Below are positions 33,490 through 40,633 of a DNA stretch of 64,000 nt, piece by piece. The position numbers were made by a program, and so were the translations under genes. This stretch comes from Rhizobium sp. S152. Lineage in GTDB: Bacteria > Pseudomonadota > Alphaproteobacteria > Rhizobiales > Rhizobiaceae. Where the stretch lies: assembly GCF_030380735.1 (NCBI RefSeq), contig NZ_JAUDRZ010000026.1:869370-933369 (forward strand), in the 5' to 3' direction. A model generated the notes under the pieces. It made no database searches and was not told the DNA's origin. It was given only the letters and a program-made list of their open reading frames with translations. Position 1 is the first letter of the stretch. Each line of letters starts with the position of its first letter.

Positions 33490-34176
33490 CTATTCCCCGC
33501 TCTCCTCGACTTCGCCAACCACCACCACCGTCTGCGGCCAGCGCAACAACGCCGCCTCGCCAGCCTCGTTCAGCGCATAGACGCCCTTCCCCTGCCGGTC
33601 GAACCAGCCATAGACATTGTCGAGCAGGATCCGCCCCGCCTGCGGTGCCCAGGCCTTCATGTCGCGCGGTCGTGCCAGCCCCTGTTGCAACGCAGAGGCG
33701 CAGATCAGCGCCTGCTGCCGGTAGGCGGTCATGATCGGCGAGCGCGTGGCGCCGCCGAGCGCCGGATCGCCCTGCCGTTTCCTGTGTTCTTTCACAAGCC
33801 GTGTCCGCCGCTTCGGGTTGGTCCTCGGCATCGGCGATACGGAACTAACGATGATGCTGACCTCGCCGGTATCGGATATGCCGAGCATGCCGATCCCCAT
33901 CCGCCGGCAGAGATCGCGATAGCGCTTGTCCGCCTCGCGCCCCCGCCCCTTGGCCGAGACCCTGGCCGCGATCCACACCTCATCCGCCATCGCTGCCCGG
34001 TCGACCGCCTGCAGGATAAGCTCGAGATTGAACGACATCTTCAGTTCGCAGACCACAACGACCGGCGGCTCGCTTTCGCTCAAGCCCACGACATCGCAGC
34101 TCGCGACCTCCCCCTTCACGACATAACCCGCCGCCTCCAGAAAGGTCTTCACCGGCAGATAAAGCGAGGTCTCCAT
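33490..34176 (-). CDS. DUF2161 family putative PD-(D/E)xK phosphodiesterase
   Basis: The 228-residue protein has the nuclease-like core METSLYLPVKTFLEAAGYVV, then GEVASCDVVGL and VVVCELKMSFNLELILQAVD, giving the D...(D/E)-x-K pattern (E-L-K). A C-terminal winged-helix-like part follows (AGRILLDNVYGWFDRQGKGV). DUF2161 is annotated as a predicted PD-(D/E)xK phosphodiesterase; no substrate is proven. It starts 8 bases after the small gene at 34185-34427 and is probably co-transcribed with it. Confidence 0.82.
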   Translation of the reverse strand: METSLYLPVKTFLEAAGYVVKGEVASCDVVGLSESEPPVVVVCELKMSFNLELILQAVDRAAMADEVWIAARVSAKGRGREADKRYRDLCRRMGIGMLGISDTGEVSIIVSSVSPMPRTNPKRRTRLVKEHRKRQGDPALGGATRSPIMTAYRQQALICASALQQGLARPRDMKAWAPQAGRILLDNVYGWFDRQGKGVYALNEAGEAALLRWPQTVVVVGEVEESGE

Positions 34177-34184
34177 CGCGAGGC

Positions 34185-34427
34185 TTACGGATTGAGCTCG
34201 GCGATCTCGCCGAACTGCGCGAGCAGCCGCGGCGAGAGCATGTCGCCGCTTTCCTCGTCGACGGTGATCGCATAGGCCGCGACGCCCGCGAAGCGCTCCG
34301 ACATGGCCGACGCGATCTTCTCCGCGCTGATAGGGTTAGACGCCTGCCGCATCTCGCCGGGAACGAGGTTGCCGCGGTTCTTGCGGTAAGGGATCACGAT
34401 AAACTTTTCACCAGTGGACACGCGCAT
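34185..34427 (-). CDS. Conserved small protein of unknown function
   Basis: This 80-residue protein, MRVSTGEKFIVIPYRKNRGN to FGEIAELNP, starts at ATG 34427. It is soluble, with a basic N-terminal part and the helix SAEKIASAMSERFAGVAAYA. It precedes the DUF2161 gene by 8 bases on the same strand and probably shares its transcript. I do not recognise the family. The upstream in-frame part runs into a palindromic repeat and is not coding. Confidence 0.65.
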   Translation of the reverse strand: MRVSTGEKFIVIPYRKNRGNLVPGEMRQASNPISAEKIASAMSERFAGVAAYAITVDEESGDMLSPRLLAQFGEIAELNP

Positions 34428-34506
34428 TCTTCCCGATTGATCGTTCCTGAAACGTTCTGATTTGGAGGCGGATGTCAATGGTGTGGGTGGATGAAAGGAT
34501 GCATCG

Positions 34507-34666
34507 AGCCTGTGGCCCCCCTCTGCCCTGCCGGGCATCTCCCCCACAACGGGGGAGATCGACTGGCGGTGAGATTTACGCCAACCAATGAGCGTGGAGC
34601 GAGCGGCCGCGCCCAGCCGATCTCCCCACCTGTGGGGGAGATGGCCGGCAGGCCAGAGGGGGTATC
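34507..34666. repeat. Rhizobial intergenic palindromic element (inverted pair)
   Basis: The left arm (34507-34566) and right arm (34617-34666) are inverted copies of each other. Each holds CTCTG-CC-TGCCGG and the sub-palindrome CATCTCCCCCACA..GGGGGAGATC. Between them lie about 45 unrelated bases. This element type is scattered between genes in Rhizobium and Agrobacterium genomes. It lies between the DUF2161 operon start and the end of trpE(G), where it may also act as a transcript end structure. Confidence 0.8.
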
Positions 34667-34699
34667 ACACCCACCAGCCTGGCAAACCGAGCCGCCCCC

Positions 34700-36889
34700 T
34701 CAGGCCGCCTTCGTCGCGCGCTTCCTCGACAGATGTGCCACGACATTCTCGATCATCCGCATGCCGGCGTCGCCGCCGAGCGTCATGATCGATTCCGGGT
34801 GGAACTGCACGGCCGCGATCGGTTCCTTGGCGTGCTCGATGCCCATGATCGTGCCGTCCTCGCTTTCCGCCGTGATGATGAAATCGCGCGGCAGCGTCGA
34901 GGGATCGGCGAAGATCGAGTGGTAGCGGCCGACGGTGACCTCCTTGCCGAGACCCGAAAACACCATGCCCGGCTCCAGCACGCGGATGCGCGAGGGCTTG
35001 CCGTGCATCGGCAGTGCCAGCTGCCGCAGCTCGCCGCCATAGGCTTCGGCAAGCGCCTGAAGCCCCAGGCAGACGCCGAAGATCGGCAGGTTGCGGGCAC
35101 GCGCCTTCTTGATCGTCGCCTTGCAGTCGAAATCCTTGGGATTGCCAGGACCGGGCGAAAGCACGACGAGATCGGGATCGAGCCGGTCGAAAATCTCGTC
35201 GGCCACCGGCGAGCGCACGGTCGAGACCTCCGCTCCTGTCTGGCGGAAATAATTGGCCAGCGTATGCACGAAGCTGTCTTCGTGGTCGACCAGCAGAATC
35301 TTGACGCCCTTGCCCACAGTGGCGACGTCGCGGGAGACCTTGCCGGAATTGCCGGCCTTGGCATCGCGGATGGCGGAAAGCATGGCGGACGCCTTCAGTT
35401 CGGTTTCGGCTTCTTCTTCGTGCGGGTCGGAGTCGTTGAGCAAGGTCGCCCCTGCCCTGACTTCGGCGATCCCGTCCTTGATGCGCACGGTACGCAGCGT
35501 CAGCCCGGTGTTCATGTCGCCGTTGAACCCGACCATGCCGATCGCCCCGCCATACCAGGCGCGCGGGCTCTTTTCATGGCTTTCGATGAAGCGCATGGCC
35601 CACAGTTTTGGCGCGCCCGTCACCGTCACGGCCCAGGCGTGCGAAAGGAAGCCGTCGAACGCATCCATGTCGTCGCGCAGGCGCCCCTCGATATGATCGA
35701 CCGTGTGAATGAGGCGCGAATACATCTCGATCTGCCGGCGGCCGATGACCTTGACCGAACCCGGCTCGCAGACGCGGCTCTTGTCGTTGCGGTCGACATC
35801 CGAGCACATGGTGAGCTCGCTCTCATCCTTCTTCGAGTTCAGGAGCTTCAGGATCTGCTCCGAATCGGCGATCGGATCGTCGCCGCGCTTGATCGTCCCT
35901 GATATCGGGCAGGTCTCGATGCGGCGGCCGGACACACGCACGAACATCTCCGGCGATGCGCCGACCAGATATTCCTGGTTTCCGAGATTGATGAAGAAGG
36001 AATAGGGCGACGGATTGATCGCCTTCAGCCGCTTGGAGATGTCGGACGGCTTGCTGTCGCAGCGCTCCATGAACTTCTGCCCGGGCACGACCTCGAACAG
36101 ATCGCCCTTCCGGAAGCTCTCCTTGGCCTTGGTGACCAACTCCGCATACTCGCCGAGGCGATGATCGCTCTTCGGCGGGATGGCGTCGGTGCGCTGGAAC
36201 GGCTCGGGCGCGATATCGCCCGCCTTGCCTTCAGTGGTCAGCCCGCCCTTTTCGAAATCGTAGCGATCGATCCAGGCCTTGGCCGAGTAATTGTCGACGA
36301 CCAGAATCTCATCAGGGAGATAGAGCACCATGTCGCGCTGGTCGGAAGGACGCGTCAGCTTCAGGTTGATGGCGTCGAACTGGAAGGCGAGATCGTAACC
36401 GAAGGCGCCGTAGAGCCCTAGGCTGGCATCAGCCTGCGAATAGAAGAGATCGGTAACCGCGCGCAGCACGGTGAAGACGGTCGGGATCTTCGAGCGCTCT
36501 TCTTCCGTGAACGCCCGGTCCGGCGCCTTCACGGTGAGATCGAGCCGCCGATTGGTCGATGCGCCGAGTTCCAGCTCGGAGATCGTCTTCAGCCGCTCGG
36601 TCACGAAGCCGAGGATCACCTCGCCGCGCTCGTTATAGGCCTCGATCCAGACCTTGCGGCCGTTGCAGGAGATGCCGAGCGGCGGATCGACCACGGCCGT
36701 ATCCCAGCGCGTATAGCGGCCCGGATATTCGTAGTTCGACGAGAACACGGCTCCGCGGCGCTCGTCGAGCTTGTCGATATAGGACGAGACCGCATCGGCA
36801 TAAGGGATCGCCCGGCGCTGCCGCGTGACTGTGATGCCCCCCTTGGTCTCGTAAATCTCCGCTCCGTCATCCCTGATGATCGTTACCAT
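34700..36889 (-). CDS. trpE(G): Anthranilate synthase, fused TrpE-TrpG
   Basis: The 729-residue protein joins both subunits. The N-terminal chorismate-utilising domain spans about residues 1-510 (FEVVPGQKFMERCDSKPSDI, CPISGTIKRGDDPIADSEQI, MCSDVDRNDKSRVCEPGSVK, YGGAIGMVGFNGDMNTGLTL). The C-terminal glutamine amidotransferase spans about 530-729, with LSPGPGNPKDF, catalytic Cys in GVCLGLQALAEAYGG and FHPESIM. It converts chorismate and glutamine to anthranilate, the first step of tryptophan synthesis. The fused form is typical of rhizobia. The start MVTIIRDDGAEIYE is preceded by GGAG. It is controlled by the trpL attenuator immediately upstream. Confidence 0.97.
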   Translation of the reverse strand: MVTIIRDDGAEIYETKGGITVTRQRRAIPYADAVSSYIDKLDERRGAVFSSNYEYPGRYTRWDTAVVDPPLGISCNGRKVWIEAYNERGEVILGFVTERLKTISELELGASTNRRLDLTVKAPDRAFTEEERSKIPTVFTVLRAVTDLFYSQADASLGLYGAFGYDLAFQFDAINLKLTRPSDQRDMVLYLPDEILVVDNYSAKAWIDRYDFEKGGLTTEGKAGDIAPEPFQRTDAIPPKSDHRLGEYAELVTKAKESFRKGDLFEVVPGQKFMERCDSKPSDISKRLKAINPSPYSFFINLGNQEYLVGASPEMFVRVSGRRIETCPISGTIKRGDDPIADSEQILKLLNSKKDESELTMCSDVDRNDKSRVCEPGSVKVIGRRQIEMYSRLIHTVDHIEGRLRDDMDAFDGFLSHAWAVTVTGAPKLWAMRFIESHEKSPRAWYGGAIGMVGFNGDMNTGLTLRTVRIKDGIAEVRAGATLLNDSDPHEEEAETELKASAMLSAIRDAKAGNSGKVSRDVATVGKGVKILLVDHEDSFVHTLANYFRQTGAEVSTVRSPVADEIFDRLDPDLVVLSPGPGNPKDFDCKATIKKARARNLPIFGVCLGLQALAEAYGGELRQLALPMHGKPSRIRVLEPGMVFSGLGKEVTVGRYHSIFADPSTLPRDFIITAESEDGTIMGIEHAKEPIAAVQFHPESIMTLGGDAGMRMIENVVAHLSRKRATKAA

Positions 36890-36933
36890 TGCTTCACTCC
36901 GTTATCGGCCCGGATGACAGGCGGCCTTAAAAA

Positions 36934-36966
36934 CAAAAAAAGCCGCCTGGGGTTTTCCGGGCGGCT
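36934..36966 (-). terminator. trp attenuator terminator
   Basis: In the minus-strand transcript AGCCGCCCGG (36957-36966) pairs with CCAGGCGGCT (36941-36950) and is followed by TTTTTTTG. The upstream segment AAGGCGGCC (36996-37004), right at the trpL stop, can pair with the first arm to form the antiterminator. These are segments 2, 3 and 4 of a classical attenuator. Confidence 0.9.
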
Positions 36967-37002
36967 CATCGTCGTCTTTGGACACGATTGGTCGAGGCCG
37001 CC

Positions 37003-37047
37003 TTAGCGAGCCCACCACCAGATTGCGATGTTCAAGGACATGGTCAT
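37003..37047 (-). CDS. trpL: trp operon leader peptide
   Basis: The 14-residue peptide MTMSLNIAIWWWAR contains three consecutive Trp codons and ends at TAA 37003. It is nearly the same length and ending as the Sinorhizobium meliloti peTrpL (...SIWWWAR). Ribosome stalling on the UGG codons when tRNA-Trp is uncharged would favour the antiterminator and expression of trpE(G). In S. meliloti the released attenuator RNA and the peptide also act in trans; whether this occurs here is not shown. The ATG lies 8 bases past the -10 box, consistent with leaderless translation. Confidence 0.93.
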   Translation of the reverse strand: MTMSLNIAIWWWAR

Positions 37048-37054
37048 GGCGGAA

Positions 37055-37083
37055 TTGTTAGCGCGAGATGAAGGAGAGCGCAA
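37055..37083 (-). promoter_or_regulatory. trpL-trpE(G) promoter
   Basis: TTGCGC (-35, 37078-37083) and TAACAA (-10, 37055-37060) on the minus strand are spaced by 17 bases. The start point falls at or near the trpL AUG. Confidence 0.65.
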
Positions 37084-37136
37084 GGGGCGGTTTGGCGGAA
37101 TGAGACAGGCCGGCAACGAGGCCGGCCTTTCGGTGA

Positions 37137-39392
37137 TTAGAAGCGCTGCGTGAGCGAGATCTTGAAGGTGCGGCCCGGCTCTGAATAGTAGTCCTTCGTA
37201 GCTGCGGCGACTGTGGTGGTTTTCAGGTTGAGCGCATCGAAATACGTCCGATCGAAGACGTTGTAGACGCCTGCATTGATCCTCAACCCCTTCATCTGCT
37301 CGGGCTCCCACCATGCCGTCAGATCTACAAGACCATAGCCTGGAGCCTTGAAGGTTGCGGTGGACTTGTCGGAGACCCCGGCGACACCGGTTAGCAGAGC
37401 ATCCACGCCCCATTGCTCCGCTGCATAACCCACGCCGATTGTGCCCTTCATCGGTGCTACCGAGTTGAGTTCCTTGTTCGTGATCAGATTCATGCCGCGA
37501 GTGTAGGCAAAGCCGGCACGGACGTTGAAACCGTTGGCGAACTGCTTGTGGGCACCGAGTTCGACCCCCGAGATTTGAGCACGGGCGACGTTCTGATAGC
37601 CGCTGATATTGTTGCCGTAGTCCGCTGGATCATATCCAATAGACAATGCTTCGGCCGTTGTGAGCGCTCGAGTGTCGATAAAGTTGCGGTAGCGGTTATA
37701 GAACACGCTGACCGAGCCGCCAAAATCATCATCGCCAAAGCGCGCGCCTATATCGAAGCCGTTGCTCGTTTCTGGCTTAAGGTCCGGATTGCCCACCGAG
37801 AGATAGGTGCCTACACCGCCATAGGTTAGGTACAGCTCGTTTGTGGTAGGAGCGCGGAAAGCCATTGCCCACTGCGCAAAGAGGGTGACGCTATCGTTCA
37901 ACTCATATTCTGCTAGCAGTTTGGGTGAGAAAGCGCTGTCCTGCGAGCCTCGTGGCATCGATGGTCCGAGAGGACTATTGGTATAGGCAGGCGTGTCCTG
38001 TGGATCGCGATCATACCAGTCGAATCGAAGGCCCGGCGTCAAAGAAAATCCACTGTTGCCGAAAGCCATCCGATCCTGGGCAAAGACGCTGAAGTCTTTA
38101 CTGTCGACATCAGGCATGTCGGACTGGTTCGTATGGAGGTTGGAGCAAGCTGTGTAGGGAGGCAGGTACGGGGGCGCTGCCGGGCAAGAGTCAACACCTG
38201 CTGAATACTGCCCCGCCTGAGCAAGAAACGCAGTCGTTCCCAACGTCAGGACGTGATCAACATTACCTGTCTTGAAACCGCTGTCTATATAGCCGTTAAA
38301 GCCAAAACCGGATTGGTCCATGCTGTTACGACGAAGGTAGACGCCTGGCACCGTGGTAAAACGATAGGCATCTGTGCTCAGCATTCGCTCCTGCTTCTGC
38401 CAGTAAAGCGATGCCTGCGCTGCATCAATGAGCCCATCGGTGCTTGGCGCTTCATATTCGTAGTCAAGCGAAACGCGGGTACGCTCGTTAAGTTCGCCGG
38501 AGGAGTAGTTTCCCGGTCGGTAGTTTCCGGTCGGAGTTTGTCCTTGCTTGAGGTCTGTGTCCTTGTCGTAACGAAAGCGCTCCGCAGTGAAGCCAAATGA
38601 ATGCCCGGAATCTGTATCCTGGCGAACCTTGAAAAGCATATTGTACTGATCATAGTCAGCCGGGTTTGCCTTCGTACGAGTCGAACCATAGGTGTCGACC
38701 GTGCCTTGGTTCTCTCTCTCGTGTCCCTTCTTGTAGCTACCGAGGAACATGATCGAAGTGTTCTCGATCCGCTTGGCTACAGCCGCACCGCTGAACCAGC
38801 TATTGTCGGTGCCGTCGTAACCGGTTCCGACCTTACCACCCCAATCCTTCCCTTCCCCAATAAGGTCTGCGGGCTCGAGCGTGCGCAACAGAAGGGCGCC
38901 ACCGAGTGCACCGCCGCCAATGCGACTCGAATCCGCACCTTTCAAAACGTCGACGGTCGTTAGCGAGAAGAAGTCGAAGCTGTCGGTACCGCCGCTCGTC
39001 CCGCGCGCGCCGTCTCTGAAATAGGTCAGCGGAATGCCGTCTACCAACGTTGCGACGCGATTACCTTCCAAACCGCGAATGTTCACTGTGTTTGTGGAGC
39101 GGTTATAATTCACACCCGGATCGATGGTACGACCAAAGTCCTCAATGCTACGAACCTGCTTTGCCTCCAGCGTGACCTCGCTGGTCTCCGTGGCAAGCGG
39201 AGTGTTTGCCTCATCGCCTGCGTTGACGACACGCTTGCCCTTCACCACAATCTTCTGCAGCGTCGTATCGTTCTCATCCGTTGCAGCAGCAGCCTGCGTG
39301 GATGTGTTGGCACTTTGCGAATAGGCCTGGGCAACAGGCACAGCAACAAACGCCGCGCCGAGCAAAGCCGAGCGCCAGTGTCGGATAACCAT
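37137..39392 (-). CDS. TonB-dependent receptor, haem/haemoglobin/transferrin family
   Basis: The 751-residue outer-membrane protein has a signal peptide (SALLGAAFVAVPVAQAYSQS), a TonB box region (TLQKIVVKGKR), a plug domain (about 60-170; TVNIRGLEGNRVATLVDGIP, DVLKGADSSRIGGGALGG), and a 22-strand barrel ending KISLTQRF. FRAPTTNELY (about 512) and NPDLKPETSNGFDIG (about 534) form the FRAP/NPNL pair of haem-type receptors. No His lies between them, unlike HemR-type receptors, so the ligand may not be free haem. Codon use is clearly less GC-rich than in flanking genes. No haem ABC transporter genes adjoin it. Regulation by iron is suggested by a TGA-N9-TCA box upstream. Confidence 0.88.
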   Translation of the reverse strand: MVIRHWRSALLGAAFVAVPVAQAYSQSANTSTQAAAATDENDTTLQKIVVKGKRVVNAGDEANTPLATETSEVTLEAKQVRSIEDFGRTIDPGVNYNRSTNTVNIRGLEGNRVATLVDGIPLTYFRDGARGTSGGTDSFDFFSLTTVDVLKGADSSRIGGGALGGALLLRTLEPADLIGEGKDWGGKVGTGYDGTDNSWFSGAAVAKRIENTSIMFLGSYKKGHERENQGTVDTYGSTRTKANPADYDQYNMLFKVRQDTDSGHSFGFTAERFRYDKDTDLKQGQTPTGNYRPGNYSSGELNERTRVSLDYEYEAPSTDGLIDAAQASLYWQKQERMLSTDAYRFTTVPGVYLRRNSMDQSGFGFNGYIDSGFKTGNVDHVLTLGTTAFLAQAGQYSAGVDSCPAAPPYLPPYTACSNLHTNQSDMPDVDSKDFSVFAQDRMAFGNSGFSLTPGLRFDWYDRDPQDTPAYTNSPLGPSMPRGSQDSAFSPKLLAEYELNDSVTLFAQWAMAFRAPTTNELYLTYGGVGTYLSVGNPDLKPETSNGFDIGARFGDDDFGGSVSVFYNRYRNFIDTRALTTAEALSIGYDPADYGNNISGYQNVARAQISGVELGAHKQFANGFNVRAGFAYTRGMNLITNKELNSVAPMKGTIGVGYAAEQWGVDALLTGVAGVSDKSTATFKAPGYGLVDLTAWWEPEQMKGLRINAGVYNVFDRTYFDALNLKTTTVAAATKDYYSEPGRTFKISLTQRF

Positions 39393-39506
39393 AAAATCAA
39401 CCCCTCAAGTGACAGAATGTACCGGGCTGGCTGGTCTTCACGCATCCGCGCTTGGAGGGGCTGGCTAGGTGTTTCGGCGGAAAATTCCGCCTTCTTTCTG
39501 CCGCAT

Positions 39507-39530
39507 AAAAAACATGAGTTTCGTTGTCAA
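39507..39530 (-). promoter_or_regulatory. Promoter of the TonB-dependent receptor
   Basis: TTGACA (39525-39530) on the minus strand is followed after about 17 bases by a TATGCG box near the run of T residues. This gives a start site about 110 bases before the receptor ATG. Confidence 0.45.
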
Positions 39531-39551
39531 TATATCGCACCGCCGTTATCT

Positions 39552-39566
39552 TGATTTATTCAATCA
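39552..39566. promoter_or_regulatory. Possible IRO box (RirA-type iron-responsive operator)
   Basis: TGATTTATTCAATCA has the TGA-N9-TCA form of the rhizobial iron-responsive motif. It lies 22 bases upstream of the receptor -35 box, further out than usual, and also faces the divergent extensin-like gene. Motif match only. Confidence 0.35.
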
Positions 39567-39660
39567 TGTTTACGCCACACTGGCCAACGTTGCGAAATTG
39601 CAACGAAATATGCAGCCGTGCGTTCTCATCCTGCACGAAAAAACAACGCAGGATGGATTG

Positions 39661-40560
39661 GTGCGAAAAACACTGGCAATCGCGATGTCTCTTGTCTGCC
39701 TGGCTCTCCTGACCTCGGCGCGGCTGCCTGTACAGGCGCCCGTACCGCTGCCGAAGCCCGCAGAGGCGAGCGAGGCTCCGGCGTCGGGCGATGTACCGAA
39801 ACCGGAGCAAAAACCTGAAAGCGGGTCCGAGAAAAAGCCGGAAACCCGATCGGATGTACCGGCCGAGCCGCAGCCCGCCGCGCCGGACACCGCAACGCCC
39901 ACTCCCGAAGACAAGCCCGCCGCCCCTGCCGAGAAGCAAGGCCCGAAGCTGCCCTCGCAGCAGACACTGGAAGAGCAGCACCTGACGATCGCGCCGGAAA
40001 GCGAGGCGGATCATTCTGAGTGCGTCAAGGAACTGCAGAGCCTCGGCGTCGTCTTCCAGGACATCTCCCGCATCGACGACGGCAATGGCTGCGGCATCGA
40101 CAAGCCGATCAAGGTCTCGGAGGTTCTTCCCGGCATCAAGCTGAAGCCCGACGCCGTCTTCCGCTGCCCGGTCGCATTGGCGCTGGCGCGTTGGATGAAG
40201 GAGACCGTGATCCCCGCCGCCCGCGTTGCCGCTGCTGATCAGGGCGCCATCACCACGGTCAATCAGGCCTCGTCCTATATCTGCCGCCTGCGCAACAGCG
40301 CCGAAACCGGCAAGGTCTCCGAGCACGCCCGCGGCAACGCCGTCGACATCGCGAGCTTCAGCTTCGAGAAGGGCGAGGATATCGCCGTGAAGCCAAGGCG
40401 CGAGGATTCAACCCTGATCGGCGCCTTCCAGCGCACCGTCAGCGCCGCCGGCTGCCTCTACTTCACGACCGTGCTCGACCCCGAAAGCGACGCGGCCCAC
40501 GAAACCCACTTCCATCTCGACGTGCTGGAGCGGAAGGGCGGATATCGCTATTGCCATTGA
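39661..40560 (+). CDS. Extensin-like / M15-type exported protein
   Basis: The protein (299 residues from GTG 39661) starts with an export signal (VRKTLAIAMSLVCLALLTSA). A Pro/Glu-rich spacer of about 85 residues follows (PVPLPKPAEASEAPASGDVP onward), then an extensin-like C-terminal domain. That domain has EHARGNAVDIASFSF and THFHLDVLERKGGYRYCH, the His/Asp pattern of D-Ala-D-Ala carboxypeptidase-like zinc folds. Cysteines (HSECVKELQ, GCGIDKP, FRCPVA, ICRLRN, AGCLYF) may form disulphides. It may act on the cell wall. The upstream in-frame region to 39469 overlaps promoter elements, so I prefer the GTG; the start is uncertain. Confidence 0.8.
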   Translation: MRKTLAIAMSLVCLALLTSARLPVQAPVPLPKPAEASEAPASGDVPKPEQKPESGSEKKPETRSDVPAEPQPAAPDTATPTPEDKPAAPAEKQGPKLPSQQTLEEQHLTIAPESEADHSECVKELQSLGVVFQDISRIDDGNGCGIDKPIKVSEVLPGIKLKPDAVFRCPVALALARWMKETVIPAARVAAADQGAITTVNQASSYICRLRNSAETGKVSEHARGNAVDIASFSFEKGEDIAVKPRREDSTLIGAFQRTVSAAGCLYFTTVLDPESDAAHETHFHLDVLERKGGYRYCH

Positions 40561-40633
40561 AACGGCAATGAGGTCAGCGACTTACCCGAAGAACATGAAT
40601 CGAAAACCGAAGCCGTTGAATCGACTTTAGAAG

